A stretch of DNA of 7,678 nucleotides from CAYSBE01 sp964429245 (GCA_964429245.1 CAYSBE010000113.1:1-7678), one strand, 5' to 3'. Shown: positions 1 through 6,057, numbered from the stretch's first letter. The notes: generated by a model not told the origin, from the letters alone. Numbers and translations are program-made.

Positions 1-1
1 G

Positions 2-187
2 CATCCCCAAACAGCATCTTTTCTAAGAGAAAATGATTTAATTGAAGTTGACATGACCGGCTTTGGTCCTATAAACGATTATACTTGGACTACCTCAATT
101 TTTTTACGCAGATCTGTTAAGCTAAAAAAAGCCCATAACAGACAACCTATGCCTGGAATTGGAAGCATTGATCAAATTGTACAATAA
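2..187 (+). CDS. 3' end of an unrecognised protein (partial)
   Basis: An open frame runs in from the left edge and ends at TAA 185-187, giving the last 61 residues of a protein whose start lies outside the window. The tail reads as a real protein: alternating hydrophobic and polar residues (LIEVDMTGFG, then YTWTTSIFLRR), as in beta strands, then a basic stretch (RRSVKLKKAH) and a Pro/Gly-rich end (MPGIGSIDQIVQ). I do not recognise a family, and no catalytic motif or membrane segment is visible. It converges on the minus-strand genes to its right. A 7-base stem at 228-254 follows but has no T-run, so I do not call a terminator. The coding call rests on the lack of stops and the plausible composition. 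Confidence 0.5.
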   Translation, partial: HPQTASFLRENDLIEVDMTGFGPINDYTWTTSIFLRRSVKLKKAHNRQPMPGIGSIDQIVQ

Positions 188-206
188 TCAAGTTGAAATG
201 CTGTTA

Positions 207-317
207 TTAAGTATTGTAATTACTATGGCTACTTACTTCTAAAAGCAAAGTAGCGATACTATAGATACCAAGACAAAGCATAGCTAATACTTTCACTTGG
301 ATTTCAAAATCCCCCAT
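207..317 (-). CDS. Possible 36-residue single-pass membrane peptide
   Basis: This short minus-strand frame starts at ATG 315-317 and stops at TAA 207-209, 26 bases downstream of the Hef/Mom-like gene and in the same direction. The predicted peptide has a short acidic head (MGDFEIQ), a hydrophobic stretch of about 20 residues (VKVLAMLCLGIYSIATLLLE) and a polar tail (SSHSNYNT), which would suit one membrane helix. The frame remains open upstream of the ATG into the end of the preceding gene. I know no homologous family and see no ribosome-binding or promoter signal of its own. It could be a chance frame in AT-rich intergenic DNA. Without it, 188-343 has no gene. Confidence 0.25.
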   Translation of the reverse strand: MGDFEIQVKVLAMLCLGIYSIATLLLEVSSHSNYNT

Positions 318-343
318 TGCGTCCCACCAAAATTTTCCAATAC

Positions 344-1129
344 CTATTCTTTTCGTCTATCCAATACAAACTTGATGCTGCCAGCGTTGTAAATTGCATA
401 ATAATACGCCTGACTTTGGGTGGCTTCTATTGGTTTAATTCTTTGCATCGTGATCTTGTCAACCCAAAAGAGATGAGGTGTGGTTTCTCCTGTTCTGCTA
501 AATCCCAATTTGCTGTAACCTTCTCCTGCTCCCCATTCCCTATCCGCATAGGTCATCAAATGTGCCGGCTCGTGGGTTGTTATAAAAAATGAAAGTAGTT
601 TGCTAAGTGCTCCTGTTACAGTATATCCTGTTTTGCTAGCAAATCTTTCTAATTCATATGAGCGATAATAATTTGGCCCATCATGCATGATCCTACTTTT
701 GCTAAATGTGGCCACAGCTACCAACTCTTCGTTGTTGTATAATCCAAATTTATAATATGCAGAAGTTGCCCCTTGCAAATGATGCATTTCTAAAAAACTG
801 TGGGCTGTATTTTTATCAATGCGCTTTATAATGGTTTGTCTTCCATGAAGGCGATGGCTTTTTCCCAAAAGTGCACGTATGCGTCCTTGTATGATGTGCT
901 TTTTGTGTAACCACAAGTCTTCCCAAATATGGATGAGCTTATGACCTTTTGCTTCGGCTTCATGTATCAGCGTTATCAAATATTCGGGGTTGTTTGTCGG
1001 ATAATTTTTTAGCGAGATAAAATGAAACATGTATGTCCCATATTGATACATGGGCTGTGTTGACTTTACCTCTTGGGCTGTTATTGCGCCTATCGAAGTT
1101 ATAAATGTATCAAAATCTTCAACCGCCAT
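344..1129 (-). CDS. Phage Hef/Mom-like GNAT-fold protein, probably lacking a nuclease domain
   Basis: A 261-residue protein whose order of motifs resembles the back two thirds of phage Hef-like homing-endonuclease proteins. Residues 64-71 (KLIHIWED) resemble the end of a Vsr-like nuclease fold. Residues 77-107 form a basic helical linker. From 108 comes an acyltransferase-like region: FLEMHHLQG (112-120), the strand ELVAVATFSKSR (135-146), YELERFASKTGYTVTGALSK (158-177), MTYADREWGAGEGYSKLGF (192-210), and a closing AIYNAGSIKFVL (245-256). The 'SYAD…G.GY..LGF' pattern also recalls Mu Mom, a GNAT-fold enzyme that modifies adenine in DNA. In the first 60 residues I see no nuclease acidic/histidine set; FHFISL (35-40) may be its remnant. 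The substrate is unknown. It starts at ATG inside the end of the ykgJ-like gene, overlapping it by 11 bases, so the two are probably translated together. The family link is from memory of motifs; the enzymatic role is inference. Confidence 0.6.
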   Translation of the reverse strand: MAVEDFDTFITSIGAITAQEVKSTQPMYQYGTYMFHFISLKNYPTNNPEYLITLIHEAEAKGHKLIHIWEDLWLHKKHIIQGRIRALLGKSHRLHGRQTIIKRIDKNTAHSFLEMHHLQGATSAYYKFGLYNNEELVAVATFSKSRIMHDGPNYYRSYELERFASKTGYTVTGALSKLLSFFITTHEPAHLMTYADREWGAGEGYSKLGFSRTGETTPHLFWVDKITMQRIKPIEATQSQAYYYAIYNAGSIKFVLDRRKE

Positions 1130-1619
1130 ATTTAAAATTAAATTCTTGTTTCAGTTTTTCTAATACATTAAACACAATTGGACAAAGTGCATAGTTCTCC
1201 CAAAGGCTGCGTTTATATTTCATCTGCACTCCATCTAAATGCGGAAACCCCGCACAGGCTTTTGGTCTGTTTGCATAGATGGTGCATTTGCAGTCTTTCA
1301 AAAACATACATGGCTTAGTTTTCAAAAAAAGTGATTGCCCGTCAAAGGCTACATACTCGTTTCTGAAAGTTTCTGCAGGCATATCTTTTTTGTTTGCCAA
1401 TATGGCTATTTCTTCATCATCAAAACCGGGTTCTAATTGCTTACAGCAATTGCCACAAGTGGTGCAATCAATCAGGGGTTCAATTTCTTGTTTGTGTCTA
1501 TGAATAGCCGAATCAACTACATCTGAGGGTATGGTGCGCAGGTGTTTTTTGAAAAAAATATTTTCAATTTGCTTTTGAGGCATCACAGCCTTCATTTCAT
1601 CTAACAAAACGGGTTGCAC
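1119..1619 (-). CDS. YkgJ-family cysteine-cluster (zinc/iron-chelating domain) protein
   Basis: A cytoplasmic protein of up to 166 residues with the hallmark CxxCxxCC cluster (C52, C55, C58, C59 in CTTCGNCC) and further cysteines at 104, 110, 112, 122 and 146. The segments KPCMFLKDCKCTIYANRP (102-119) and KACAGFPHL (120-128) are standard for the YkgJ/UPF0153 family. These cysteines are thought to hold zinc or an iron-sulfur centre; the biochemical role of the family is not settled. The longest frame begins with GTG at 1617-1619. ATG codons at residues 9 and 13 are good alternatives, because nothing before C52 is diagnostic. No stop separates GTG from TAA at 1650-1652, but there is no ATG upstream. 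It is divergent from mnmE across a 94-base gap and overlaps the next gene by 11 bases. The family assignment is firm, the start is not. Confidence 0.88.
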   Translation of the reverse strand: MQPVLLDEMKAVMPQKQIENIFFKKHLRTIPSDVVDSAIHRHKQEIEPLIDCTTCGNCCKQLEPGFDDEEIAILANKKDMPAETFRNEYVAFDGQSLFLKTKPCMFLKDCKCTIYANRPKACAGFPHLDGVQMKYKRSLWENYALCPIVFNVLEKLKQEFNFKYGG

Positions 1620-1701
1620 AGCTACTCTGTTTAAAATTATGTTTGCGAGTTATCATTTTTTATGTACTTATTTATCATTCACGTAAAATGTATAAATACT
1701 G

Positions 1702-1709
1702 TATTTTCG
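1702..1709 (+). promoter_or_regulatory. Possible -7 promoter element for mnmE
   Basis: TATTTTCG matches the Bacteroidota -7 consensus TAnnTTTG at five of six fixed positions and ends 4 bases before the mnmE ATG. If it is used, transcription would begin almost at the start codon, giving a nearly leaderless message. No clear TTTG/TTG -33 element is seen at the right distance upstream. It overlaps a perfect AAATAC-T-GTATTT palindrome (1694-1706). This is an inference from pattern only. Confidence 0.3.
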
Positions 1710-1713
1710 CCAC

Positions 1714-3087
1714 ATGTCGTGGAAACCTGAATATACAACCGGAGATACCATTTGTGCATTAGCTACTCCCGAAGGTGTGGGTGCCATTGGTGTAATTAGG
1801 GTAAGCGGCCCCGATGCCATTTTAATTACCAACAACATTTTTGTTGGAAAAAATTTATTGAAACAACCATCACACACAGCACATTTTGGAAAAATAAGCT
1901 TCGAAGGAAAACTGATTGATGAGGTGTTGGCAACCCTTTTTATTGCACCAAAATCATATACAGGCGAACATACCGTAGAAATCAGTTGTCATGGTTCACC
2001 GTATATTCAACAACAGCTTTTGCAATCATTGGTATCATCGGGATGCCGCATGGCTAAGCCGGGTGAGTTTACCCTAAGGGCATTTTTAAATAAAAAACTG
2101 GACTTGTCGCAAGCCGAAGCTGTGGCTGATCTAATTGCTTCATCAAGTGAGGCTACCCACCAAACTGCTTTGCAACAAATGCGTGGTGGCTACTCAGAAA
2201 ACATTGCCGATATGCGCGAACGGCTTATCAATTTTGCCTCACTTATTGAACTTGAACTTGATTTTGCAGAGGAAGATGTGGAGTTTGCCAAACGTGATGA
2301 ACTCAATGCATTTGTGCATCATATCCTGCAACTAATTTATAAATTAATTGATTCGTTTTCGTATGGCAATGCCATTAAAAACGGAATACCTACGGTGATA
2401 GTAGGCAAACCCAATGCCGGAAAATCAACCTTACTAAATACCTTGATTAACGAAAACCGAGCCATTGTAAGCGATATTGAAGGCACAACAAGAGATACGA
2501 TTGAAGAAGTATTTACCATTGATGGCATTTTATTTCGGTTAATTGATACTGCAGGCATTCGCAAAAAAGCCAACGACCAAATTGAAGAAATTGGCATTGA
2601 GCGTACATTTGAGAAAATACAAAAAGCCAGTATCATTATTTATTTATTTGATGCATCAAAAACCACCGACCATCAACTAGTAGACGAACTGAAACAATTT
2701 GAAAACATCAACGCCATCCTTGTTCCTGTCGCCAATAAAACTGACCTGGTTGAACATGTTACTGCCTATACCATCAATGGCATGGTTCCGGTAAGTGCAA
2801 AAAATGCAAATGGCATTGAGGCATTAAAACAACGCCTCACAGAAATTGTAAAACGAGATGAAGTAAAAAACGATATCATCATCACCAACCTAAGACATTT
2901 TGAAGCGCTAAAACACGCTGCACAATCACTAGAGCAAGTGCTCATCGGGATTGACAGTGAAATAAGCGGAGAGCTGTTGGCATTTGATATTCGCAAAGCA
3001 TTGTTTCACCTTGGTGAGATAACGGGTGAAGTGACAACAGATGATTTGCTTGCAAATATTTTTAGTAAGTTTTGTATCGGAAAGTAA
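1714..3087 (+). CDS. mnmE: tRNA modification GTPase MnmE (TrmE)
   Basis: A complete 457-residue MnmE, of normal length. With MnmG it forms the complex that puts (carboxymethyl)aminomethyl groups on C5 of wobble uridine-34 in certain tRNAs, using a folate one-carbon unit and GTP hydrolysis. The N-terminal folate-binding domain opens with DTICALATPEGVGAIGVIRV (11-30) and includes KPGEFTLRAFLNKKLDLSQAEAV (115-137). A helical domain follows, with the G domain inserted in it: P-loop GKPNAGKS (231-238), switch I GTTRDT (257-262), DTAG (278-281), NKTD (341-344) and SAK (361-363). The C-terminal helix ends in FCIGK, with the conserved cysteine at 454. All key residues are present. The start ATG is supported by the conserved motif only 10 residues in. 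It reads away from the ykgJ-like gene and is followed after 4 bases by the DUF481 gene. Confidence 0.98.
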   Translation: MSWKPEYTTGDTICALATPEGVGAIGVIRVSGPDAILITNNIFVGKNLLKQPSHTAHFGKISFEGKLIDEVLATLFIAPKSYTGEHTVEISCHGSPYIQQQLLQSLVSSGCRMAKPGEFTLRAFLNKKLDLSQAEAVADLIASSSEATHQTALQQMRGGYSENIADMRERLINFASLIELELDFAEEDVEFAKRDELNAFVHHILQLIYKLIDSFSYGNAIKNGIPTVIVGKPNAGKSTLLNTLINENRAIVSDIEGTTRDTIEEVFTIDGILFRLIDTAGIRKKANDQIEEIGIERTFEKIQKASIIIYLFDASKTTDHQLVDELKQFENINAILVPVANKTDLVEHVTAYTINGMVPVSAKNANGIEALKQRLTEIVKRDEVKNDIIITNLRHFEALKHAAQSLEQVLIGIDSEISGELLAFDIRKALFHLGEITGEVTTDDLLANIFSKFCIGK

Positions 3088-3091
3088 GCGG

Positions 3092-4120
3092 ATGATTAAG
3101 TTGATAAAGATATTTTTGTTCATTTTGCTAGGCATCTCTAGCCATCACATGATGGCACAAGATACTATATATCTTTACTCGGGATCGGTATTAGCTGGCA
3201 AACTTAAAAAGATAGACTTGGGCATGCTGTCTTTCGATATAAAAGATGCAGCTGTTGTTAATATACAATTGGTAAAAGTGCGTACCATGTCCATAAAATC
3301 AAAGCCACTTAAAATTGAAACTATACAGCACAAAAGCCTGATGGGCGATTTTTATTACAGCCCTATCGATGGATTTGCACGTTTTATTACATACAACGAT
3401 AGTATGGATATAATGATTACACATATTGTATCAGCCATTCCATTTGGAGAGTCGTTTCGAAATTCCATAACTGCCTATATTGGCGGGGGATATAACTATA
3501 CTAAATCAAGCGATGTAGGACGCATAAATTTGGATGGCCGATTTGAATACACCAAAGAACGATATCAATACAGTTTCAACTCCTCATTTATCATGACCCA
3601 AGATGGCCGTGACATAAACCGTGATAATGAGAATGTAACGCTTGGTGCTAAATATTATCTAAGTCCCATTTGGTTTAGCGGATTATCGTTAAATTATCAG
3701 CGAAACTTGCAGTTGGGATTGAAAGCCCGCTATCAGGAAGGAATCGTGTTGGGAAACCGTTTTTTTACTACCCCACTCATGCAAGCCAAAATATTTTCGG
3801 GATATGTACTCAACCAAGAAGAGAATACCGAAGGATTTAAACAGGATTTATTATCTGAAGTACCAATAGGATTACTTTACAATTTCTACCACTATCGCAT
3901 GCCACGAGTATTGATAACTGTTTCTGAAGTAACCTATTTTGGAATCAATCAAAACGGGCGTATTCGTCAGGATGGAGACTTGGATTTTACTTGGAAATTC
4001 TGGGGCGACTTGTCATTAAGTTTGAGTTTGTACCACAACTATGACAGTGCACCGCCATCAGCCGGAAATCCAAACCTTGATTATGGTATTATTTTTAGTG
4101 CGGGATACGAAATAAAGTAA
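3092..4120 (+). CDS. Secreted DUF481-family outer-membrane beta-barrel protein
   Basis: A 342-residue exported protein. The N terminus MIKLIKIFLFILLGISSHHM is a classic signal peptide, with probable cleavage after MAQ (21-23). Residues 24-120 form a small beta-rich domain beginning DTIYLYSGSVLAGKLKKIDL, of the 'D.I.L..G..i.G.l' kind often found before DUF481 in Bacteroidota. From about 125 to the end, alternating aromatic strands (YIGGGYNYTKSSDVGRINLD at 129-148; later QYSFNSSFIM, GLSLNYQRN, LSLSLYHNYD) fit DUF481, the YdiY-like salt-induced outer-membrane barrel. The frame is open back to 3041 inside mnmE, but the start at 3092 is chosen because the signal peptide begins there and lies 4 bases after the mnmE stop. 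This close spacing suggests co-transcription. The protein has no known enzymatic function and may be structural or a channel. Confidence 0.82.
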   Translation: MIKLIKIFLFILLGISSHHMMAQDTIYLYSGSVLAGKLKKIDLGMLSFDIKDAAVVNIQLVKVRTMSIKSKPLKIETIQHKSLMGDFYYSPIDGFARFITYNDSMDIMITHIVSAIPFGESFRNSITAYIGGGYNYTKSSDVGRINLDGRFEYTKERYQYSFNSSFIMTQDGRDINRDNENVTLGAKYYLSPIWFSGLSLNYQRNLQLGLKARYQEGIVLGNRFFTTPLMQAKIFSGYVLNQEENTEGFKQDLLSEVPIGLLYNFYHYRMPRVLITVSEVTYFGINQNGRIRQDGDLDFTWKFWGDLSLSLSLYHNYDSAPPSAGNPNLDYGIIFSAGYEIK

Positions 4121-4126
4121 CTATTA

Positions 4127-4711
4127 TTATTTTATAAGCATAACAAACACTTCGCTGCCAGCCCTTGGCTTGGCCGAATTGTAGCACGGTGCTAAGTGCA
4201 CCGAGGTAAACAATGGTTTAAAATATGTTTCATATTCTGTTGCGCTTCCTCCAAATGGTGGCCCACCTTCAAACATTTTGTCAAACATTACTCCTATCAG
4301 TTTCCCATTTGATGTCAGCAATGTGGCCATTTTCTCGGCATACTTTTTTCTTAAATCAGGGTTGATGGCACAAAAAAATGTTTGTTCCACCACCAAATCA
4401 TATTCGCCTTTGTGGGCAAAAAAATCACCACAAATCAATTTGAGTTTCCCATTCCCAATCTCTTGTTCACATTTAGCTTGAAGAATTGCAATGGGAGTAT
4501 GCGCAATGTCAATCACGGTGATATTCGAAAATCCATTTTCAAGCAAATAGGTTGCCTCATGCGCATTGCCTGCACCGGGTATCAATATGCGGATATTCTT
4601 GTCATGTAGTTGATCAAAATAAGCTTTAAGTGGTGGCGAAACCATGCCCAAATCCCAGCCCGTTTGTTGGTGTTCATACCGCTGCTCCCAAAATAATTTA
4701 TTCAATTCCAT
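4127..4711 (-). CDS. TPMT-family SAM-dependent methyltransferase
   Basis: A 194-residue class I methyltransferase of the thiopurine S-methyltransferase type. The N-terminal signature FWEQRYEHQQTGWDLG (7-22) corresponds to the family's W..R…TGWD.G. The SAM-binding glycine-rich loop is RILIPGAGNAHEATYLLENG (41-60), followed by the acidic strand end TVIDIA (65-70). DFF (96-98), EYDLVVEQTFFCAI (103-116) and GGPPFGGSATEYETYF (149-164) are also family hallmarks. Bacterial members methylate thiols, halides or selenium/tellurium compounds; which of these applies here cannot be read from sequence. The frame extends 15 residues upstream to an ATG at 4756, but MELNKLFW at 4711 fits the family start better. 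The longer form would also run over the probable promoter of the transaldolase gene. Its stop lies 6 bases from the stop of the DUF481 gene, tail to tail. Confidence 0.88.
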   Translation of the reverse strand: MELNKLFWEQRYEHQQTGWDLGMVSPPLKAYFDQLHDKNIRILIPGAGNAHEATYLLENGFSNITVIDIAHTPIAILQAKCEQEIGNGKLKLICGDFFAHKGEYDLVVEQTFFCAINPDLRKKYAEKMATLLTSNGKLIGVMFDKMFEGGPPFGGSATEYETYFKPLFTSVHLAPCYNSAKPRAGSEVFVMLIK

Positions 4712-4742
4712 TTTTCTATTCGCAATAACGCTGAAAATGAAG

Positions 4743-4750
4743 TAATCTTG
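4743..4750 (+). promoter_or_regulatory. Possible -7 promoter element for the transaldolase gene
   Basis: TAATCTTG, followed by C, matches TAnnTTTG at five of six fixed positions and lies 23 bases before the transaldolase ATG. That would leave a leader of roughly 15 to 20 bases. It sits in the gap between the divergent TPMT and transaldolase genes, if TPMT starts at 4711. No clear TTG is seen at the -33 position. Support is by pattern only. Confidence 0.3.
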
Positions 4751-4773
4751 CGACATAATTTAAATATTTACAC

Positions 4774-5430
4774 ATGAAATTTTTTATTGATACCGCTAAC
4801 TTAAACCAAATAAAAGAAGCAAACGATTTAGGAATTTTGGATGGCGTAACAACCAATCCTTCCCTAATGGCTAAAGAAGGCATTACCGGAACCGATGCCA
4901 TCATGAAACACTATGTTGACATTTGCAATATTGTAGATGGCGATGTGAGTGCAGAGGTGATTTCCACCGATTTTGAAGGCATCATACGCGAAGGCGAGAT
5001 GTTGGCATCGTTGCATGAAAATATTGTGGTAAAAGTACCCATGATTAAAGATGGCATTAAAGCCATTAAATACTTTAGCTCAAAAGGTATTCGCACCAAT
5101 TGCACGCTAATTTTCAGTTCAGGCCAAGCCATTTTAGCAGCCAAAGCGGGTGCTACCTATATTTCACCATTTGTGGGTCGCCTTGATGATATTAGCCAAG
5201 ATGGCATGGGACTAATTGCTGAAATAGCACAAATTTTTGCTGTTCAGGGATTTCAAACCCAAATACTTGCTGCTTCCATTCGCAACCCGATTCACATCAT
5301 TAAATCGGCACAATATGGGGCTCAGGTAATTACCAGTCCGCTCGACTCTATCCTTGCATTGCTCAAACATCCTCTTACTGATATTGGGTTAGAGAAATTT
5401 TTGGCCGACCACAAAAAAGCCAATGGGTAA
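4774..5430 (+). CDS. tal: Transaldolase, short (TalC/FSA-like) type
   Basis: A full-length 218-residue cytoplasmic aldolase of the small transaldolase family. It probably moves a dihydroxyacetone unit between sedoheptulose 7-phosphate and glyceraldehyde 3-phosphate in the non-oxidative pentose phosphate pathway. The visible motifs are MKFFIDTANL (1-10, with D6), GVTTNPSL (24-31), the Schiff-base lysine K87 in IVVKVPM, RTNCTLIFS (107-115) and SPFVGRLDDI (131-140). Compared with E. coli fructose-6-phosphate aldolase (Q59, K85, Y131), the equivalent positions here are E61, K87 and F133, at identical spacing. Glu and Phe are the residues found in true transaldolases, so I favour transaldolase over fructose-6-phosphate aldolase. 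The ATG start is fixed by the conserved N terminus. The next gene follows after 34 bases and may be co-transcribed. Confidence 0.95.
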   Translation: MKFFIDTANLNQIKEANDLGILDGVTTNPSLMAKEGITGTDAIMKHYVDICNIVDGDVSAEVISTDFEGIIREGEMLASLHENIVVKVPMIKDGIKAIKYFSSKGIRTNCTLIFSSGQAILAAKAGATYISPFVGRLDDISQDGMGLIAEIAQIFAVQGFQTQILAASIRNPIHIIKSAQYGAQVITSPLDSILALLKHPLTDIGLEKFLADHKKANG

Positions 5431-5441
5431 TTATTTATAAA

Positions 5442-5466
5442 AAGGGCTTAATTGCAATTTCCCCTT
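5442..5466 (+). other. Weak stem around the TTG start of the coiled-coil gene
   Basis: AAGGG (5442-5446) can pair with CCCTT (5462-5466) around a 15-base loop. The right arm includes the first two bases of the presumed TTG start codon at 5465. In RNA this could hide the start and lower translation, or it may be chance. There is no T-run after it, so it is not a typical terminator for the transaldolase gene. The 5-base stem is short. Confidence 0.2.
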
Positions 5467-5761
5467 GAACGATTCTGTATTACATTCATTACAAGTAAGT
5501 AAATCAAAACTTATACACGTGCTGGAGGAGTTTGCTGCTTTGCAAACAAGCCTAGCCGAAGCGCGCCAAAAGGTTAAAACCCTTGAACAGCAGCTCGAAA
5601 GCGAAAAAAATACCCGCTTAGTGTTAACAGAACAAAATAAAATTGCTAAACTTGCTGATGCAATGTTGAAAAAAGGTGCCGATGCCGGTGAATTGGAAAA
5701 AACAATTGACAAGCATATCCGAAATATCAACACCTGCATAAGGTTACTGAGTGATAGATAG
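5465..5761 (+). CDS. Small coiled-coil protein encoded before zapA (ZapB-like position)
   Basis: A 98-residue soluble, mostly helical protein. Residues 12-65 have heptad-like hydrophobic spacing with many Glu, Lys and Gln (EEFAALQTSLAEARQKVKTL, then EQQLESEKNT), indicating a coiled coil. The tail LEKTIDKHIRNINTCIRLL (77-95) resembles the 'IREIDKCIALLN' ending that I recall from the small proteins encoded just before zapA in many Bacteroidota. By position and shape it may be a ZapA partner comparable to ZapB at the FtsZ ring, but I see no direct homology to E. coli ZapB. The frame has no ATG near its start: after the stop at 5438-5440 only TTG 5465 and GTG 5519 (residue 19) can begin it. The gene ends 8 bases before zapA, so co-transcription is likely. 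Confidence 0.75.
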   Translation: MNDSVLHSLQVSKSKLIHVLEEFAALQTSLAEARQKVKTLEQQLESEKNTRLVLTEQNKIAKLADAMLKKGADAGELEKTIDKHIRNINTCIRLLSDR

Positions 5762-5769
5762 CCAAGACT

Positions 5770-6057
5770 TTGAAAGAAATATCCATCAAAGTAAATATAG
5801 CCGACCGCAATTATCCCCTTACCATCAAGGTAGAAGAGGAAGAAACGGTCAGAAAAGCGGCCAAGCTGATTAATGATAAGATAAAGGAACTGCAACAACA
5901 ATTTGCTGTTCGCGATAAACAAGACCTCTTATCTATGATTTTGCTTGAAACAACAACTGCACTGCTGGTGCAACAACAACAGGCCTCTCAAAATCAAGAA
6001 GCCGTTGATTTGGAAACACAAGAAATTGCCAGGTTGTTAAGCAATATCCGCATATAG
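5770..6057 (+). CDS. zapA: Cell division protein ZapA
   Basis: A 95-residue ZapA of normal length for the phylum. ZapA binds FtsZ and bundles its filaments at the division site. The N-terminal globular part, ISIKVNIADRNYPLTIKVEE (4-23), then EETVRKAAKLINDKIKELQQQF (24-45), matches the family's beta strands and first helix. DKQDLLSMILLETTTALLVQ (49-68) is the conserved second helix, followed by a C-terminal coiled-coil helix. The start is TTG: the in-frame stop at 5755-5757 leaves only ATA or TTG upstream, while the first in-frame ATG (residue 55) would remove the FtsZ-binding head. The gene lies 8 bases after the coiled-coil gene and 70 bases before rny; that gap is too short for a 6S RNA gene. 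Confidence 0.93.
   Translation: MKEISIKVNIADRNYPLTIKVEEEETVRKAAKLINDKIKELQQQFAVRDKQDLLSMILLETTTALLVQQQQASQNQEAVDLETQEIARLLSNIRI

Noticed and set aside
228..254. Inverted repeat GCTACTT / AAGTAGC that might end the leftmost gene's transcript.
   Set aside because: The loop is 13 bases, the stem has few G-C pairs, and no T-run follows on either strand.
317..592. Plus-strand open frame of 91 codons.
   Set aside because: It lies opposite the end of the well-supported minus-strand Hef/Mom-like gene and has no protein-family character.
3041..3091. Upstream extension of the DUF481 gene by 17 codons.
   Set aside because: It would overlap the conserved end of mnmE and put an odd segment before a clean signal peptide that begins at 3092.
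4187..4203. Perfect 6-base stem CGGTGC-TAAGT-GCACCG near the end of the TPMT gene.
   Set aside because: It lies inside the coding sequence, has no following T-run and is explained by codons of the TPMT protein.
4712..4756. 15-codon N-terminal extension of the TPMT gene.
   Set aside because: The family usually starts close to the FWEQRY motif, and the extension would cover the probable transaldolase promoter.
5431..5922. Minus-strand open frame of 163 codons.
   Set aside because: It is the antisense shadow of the coiled-coil gene and the first half of zapA, with Ser/Leu/Phe-rich low-quality protein.
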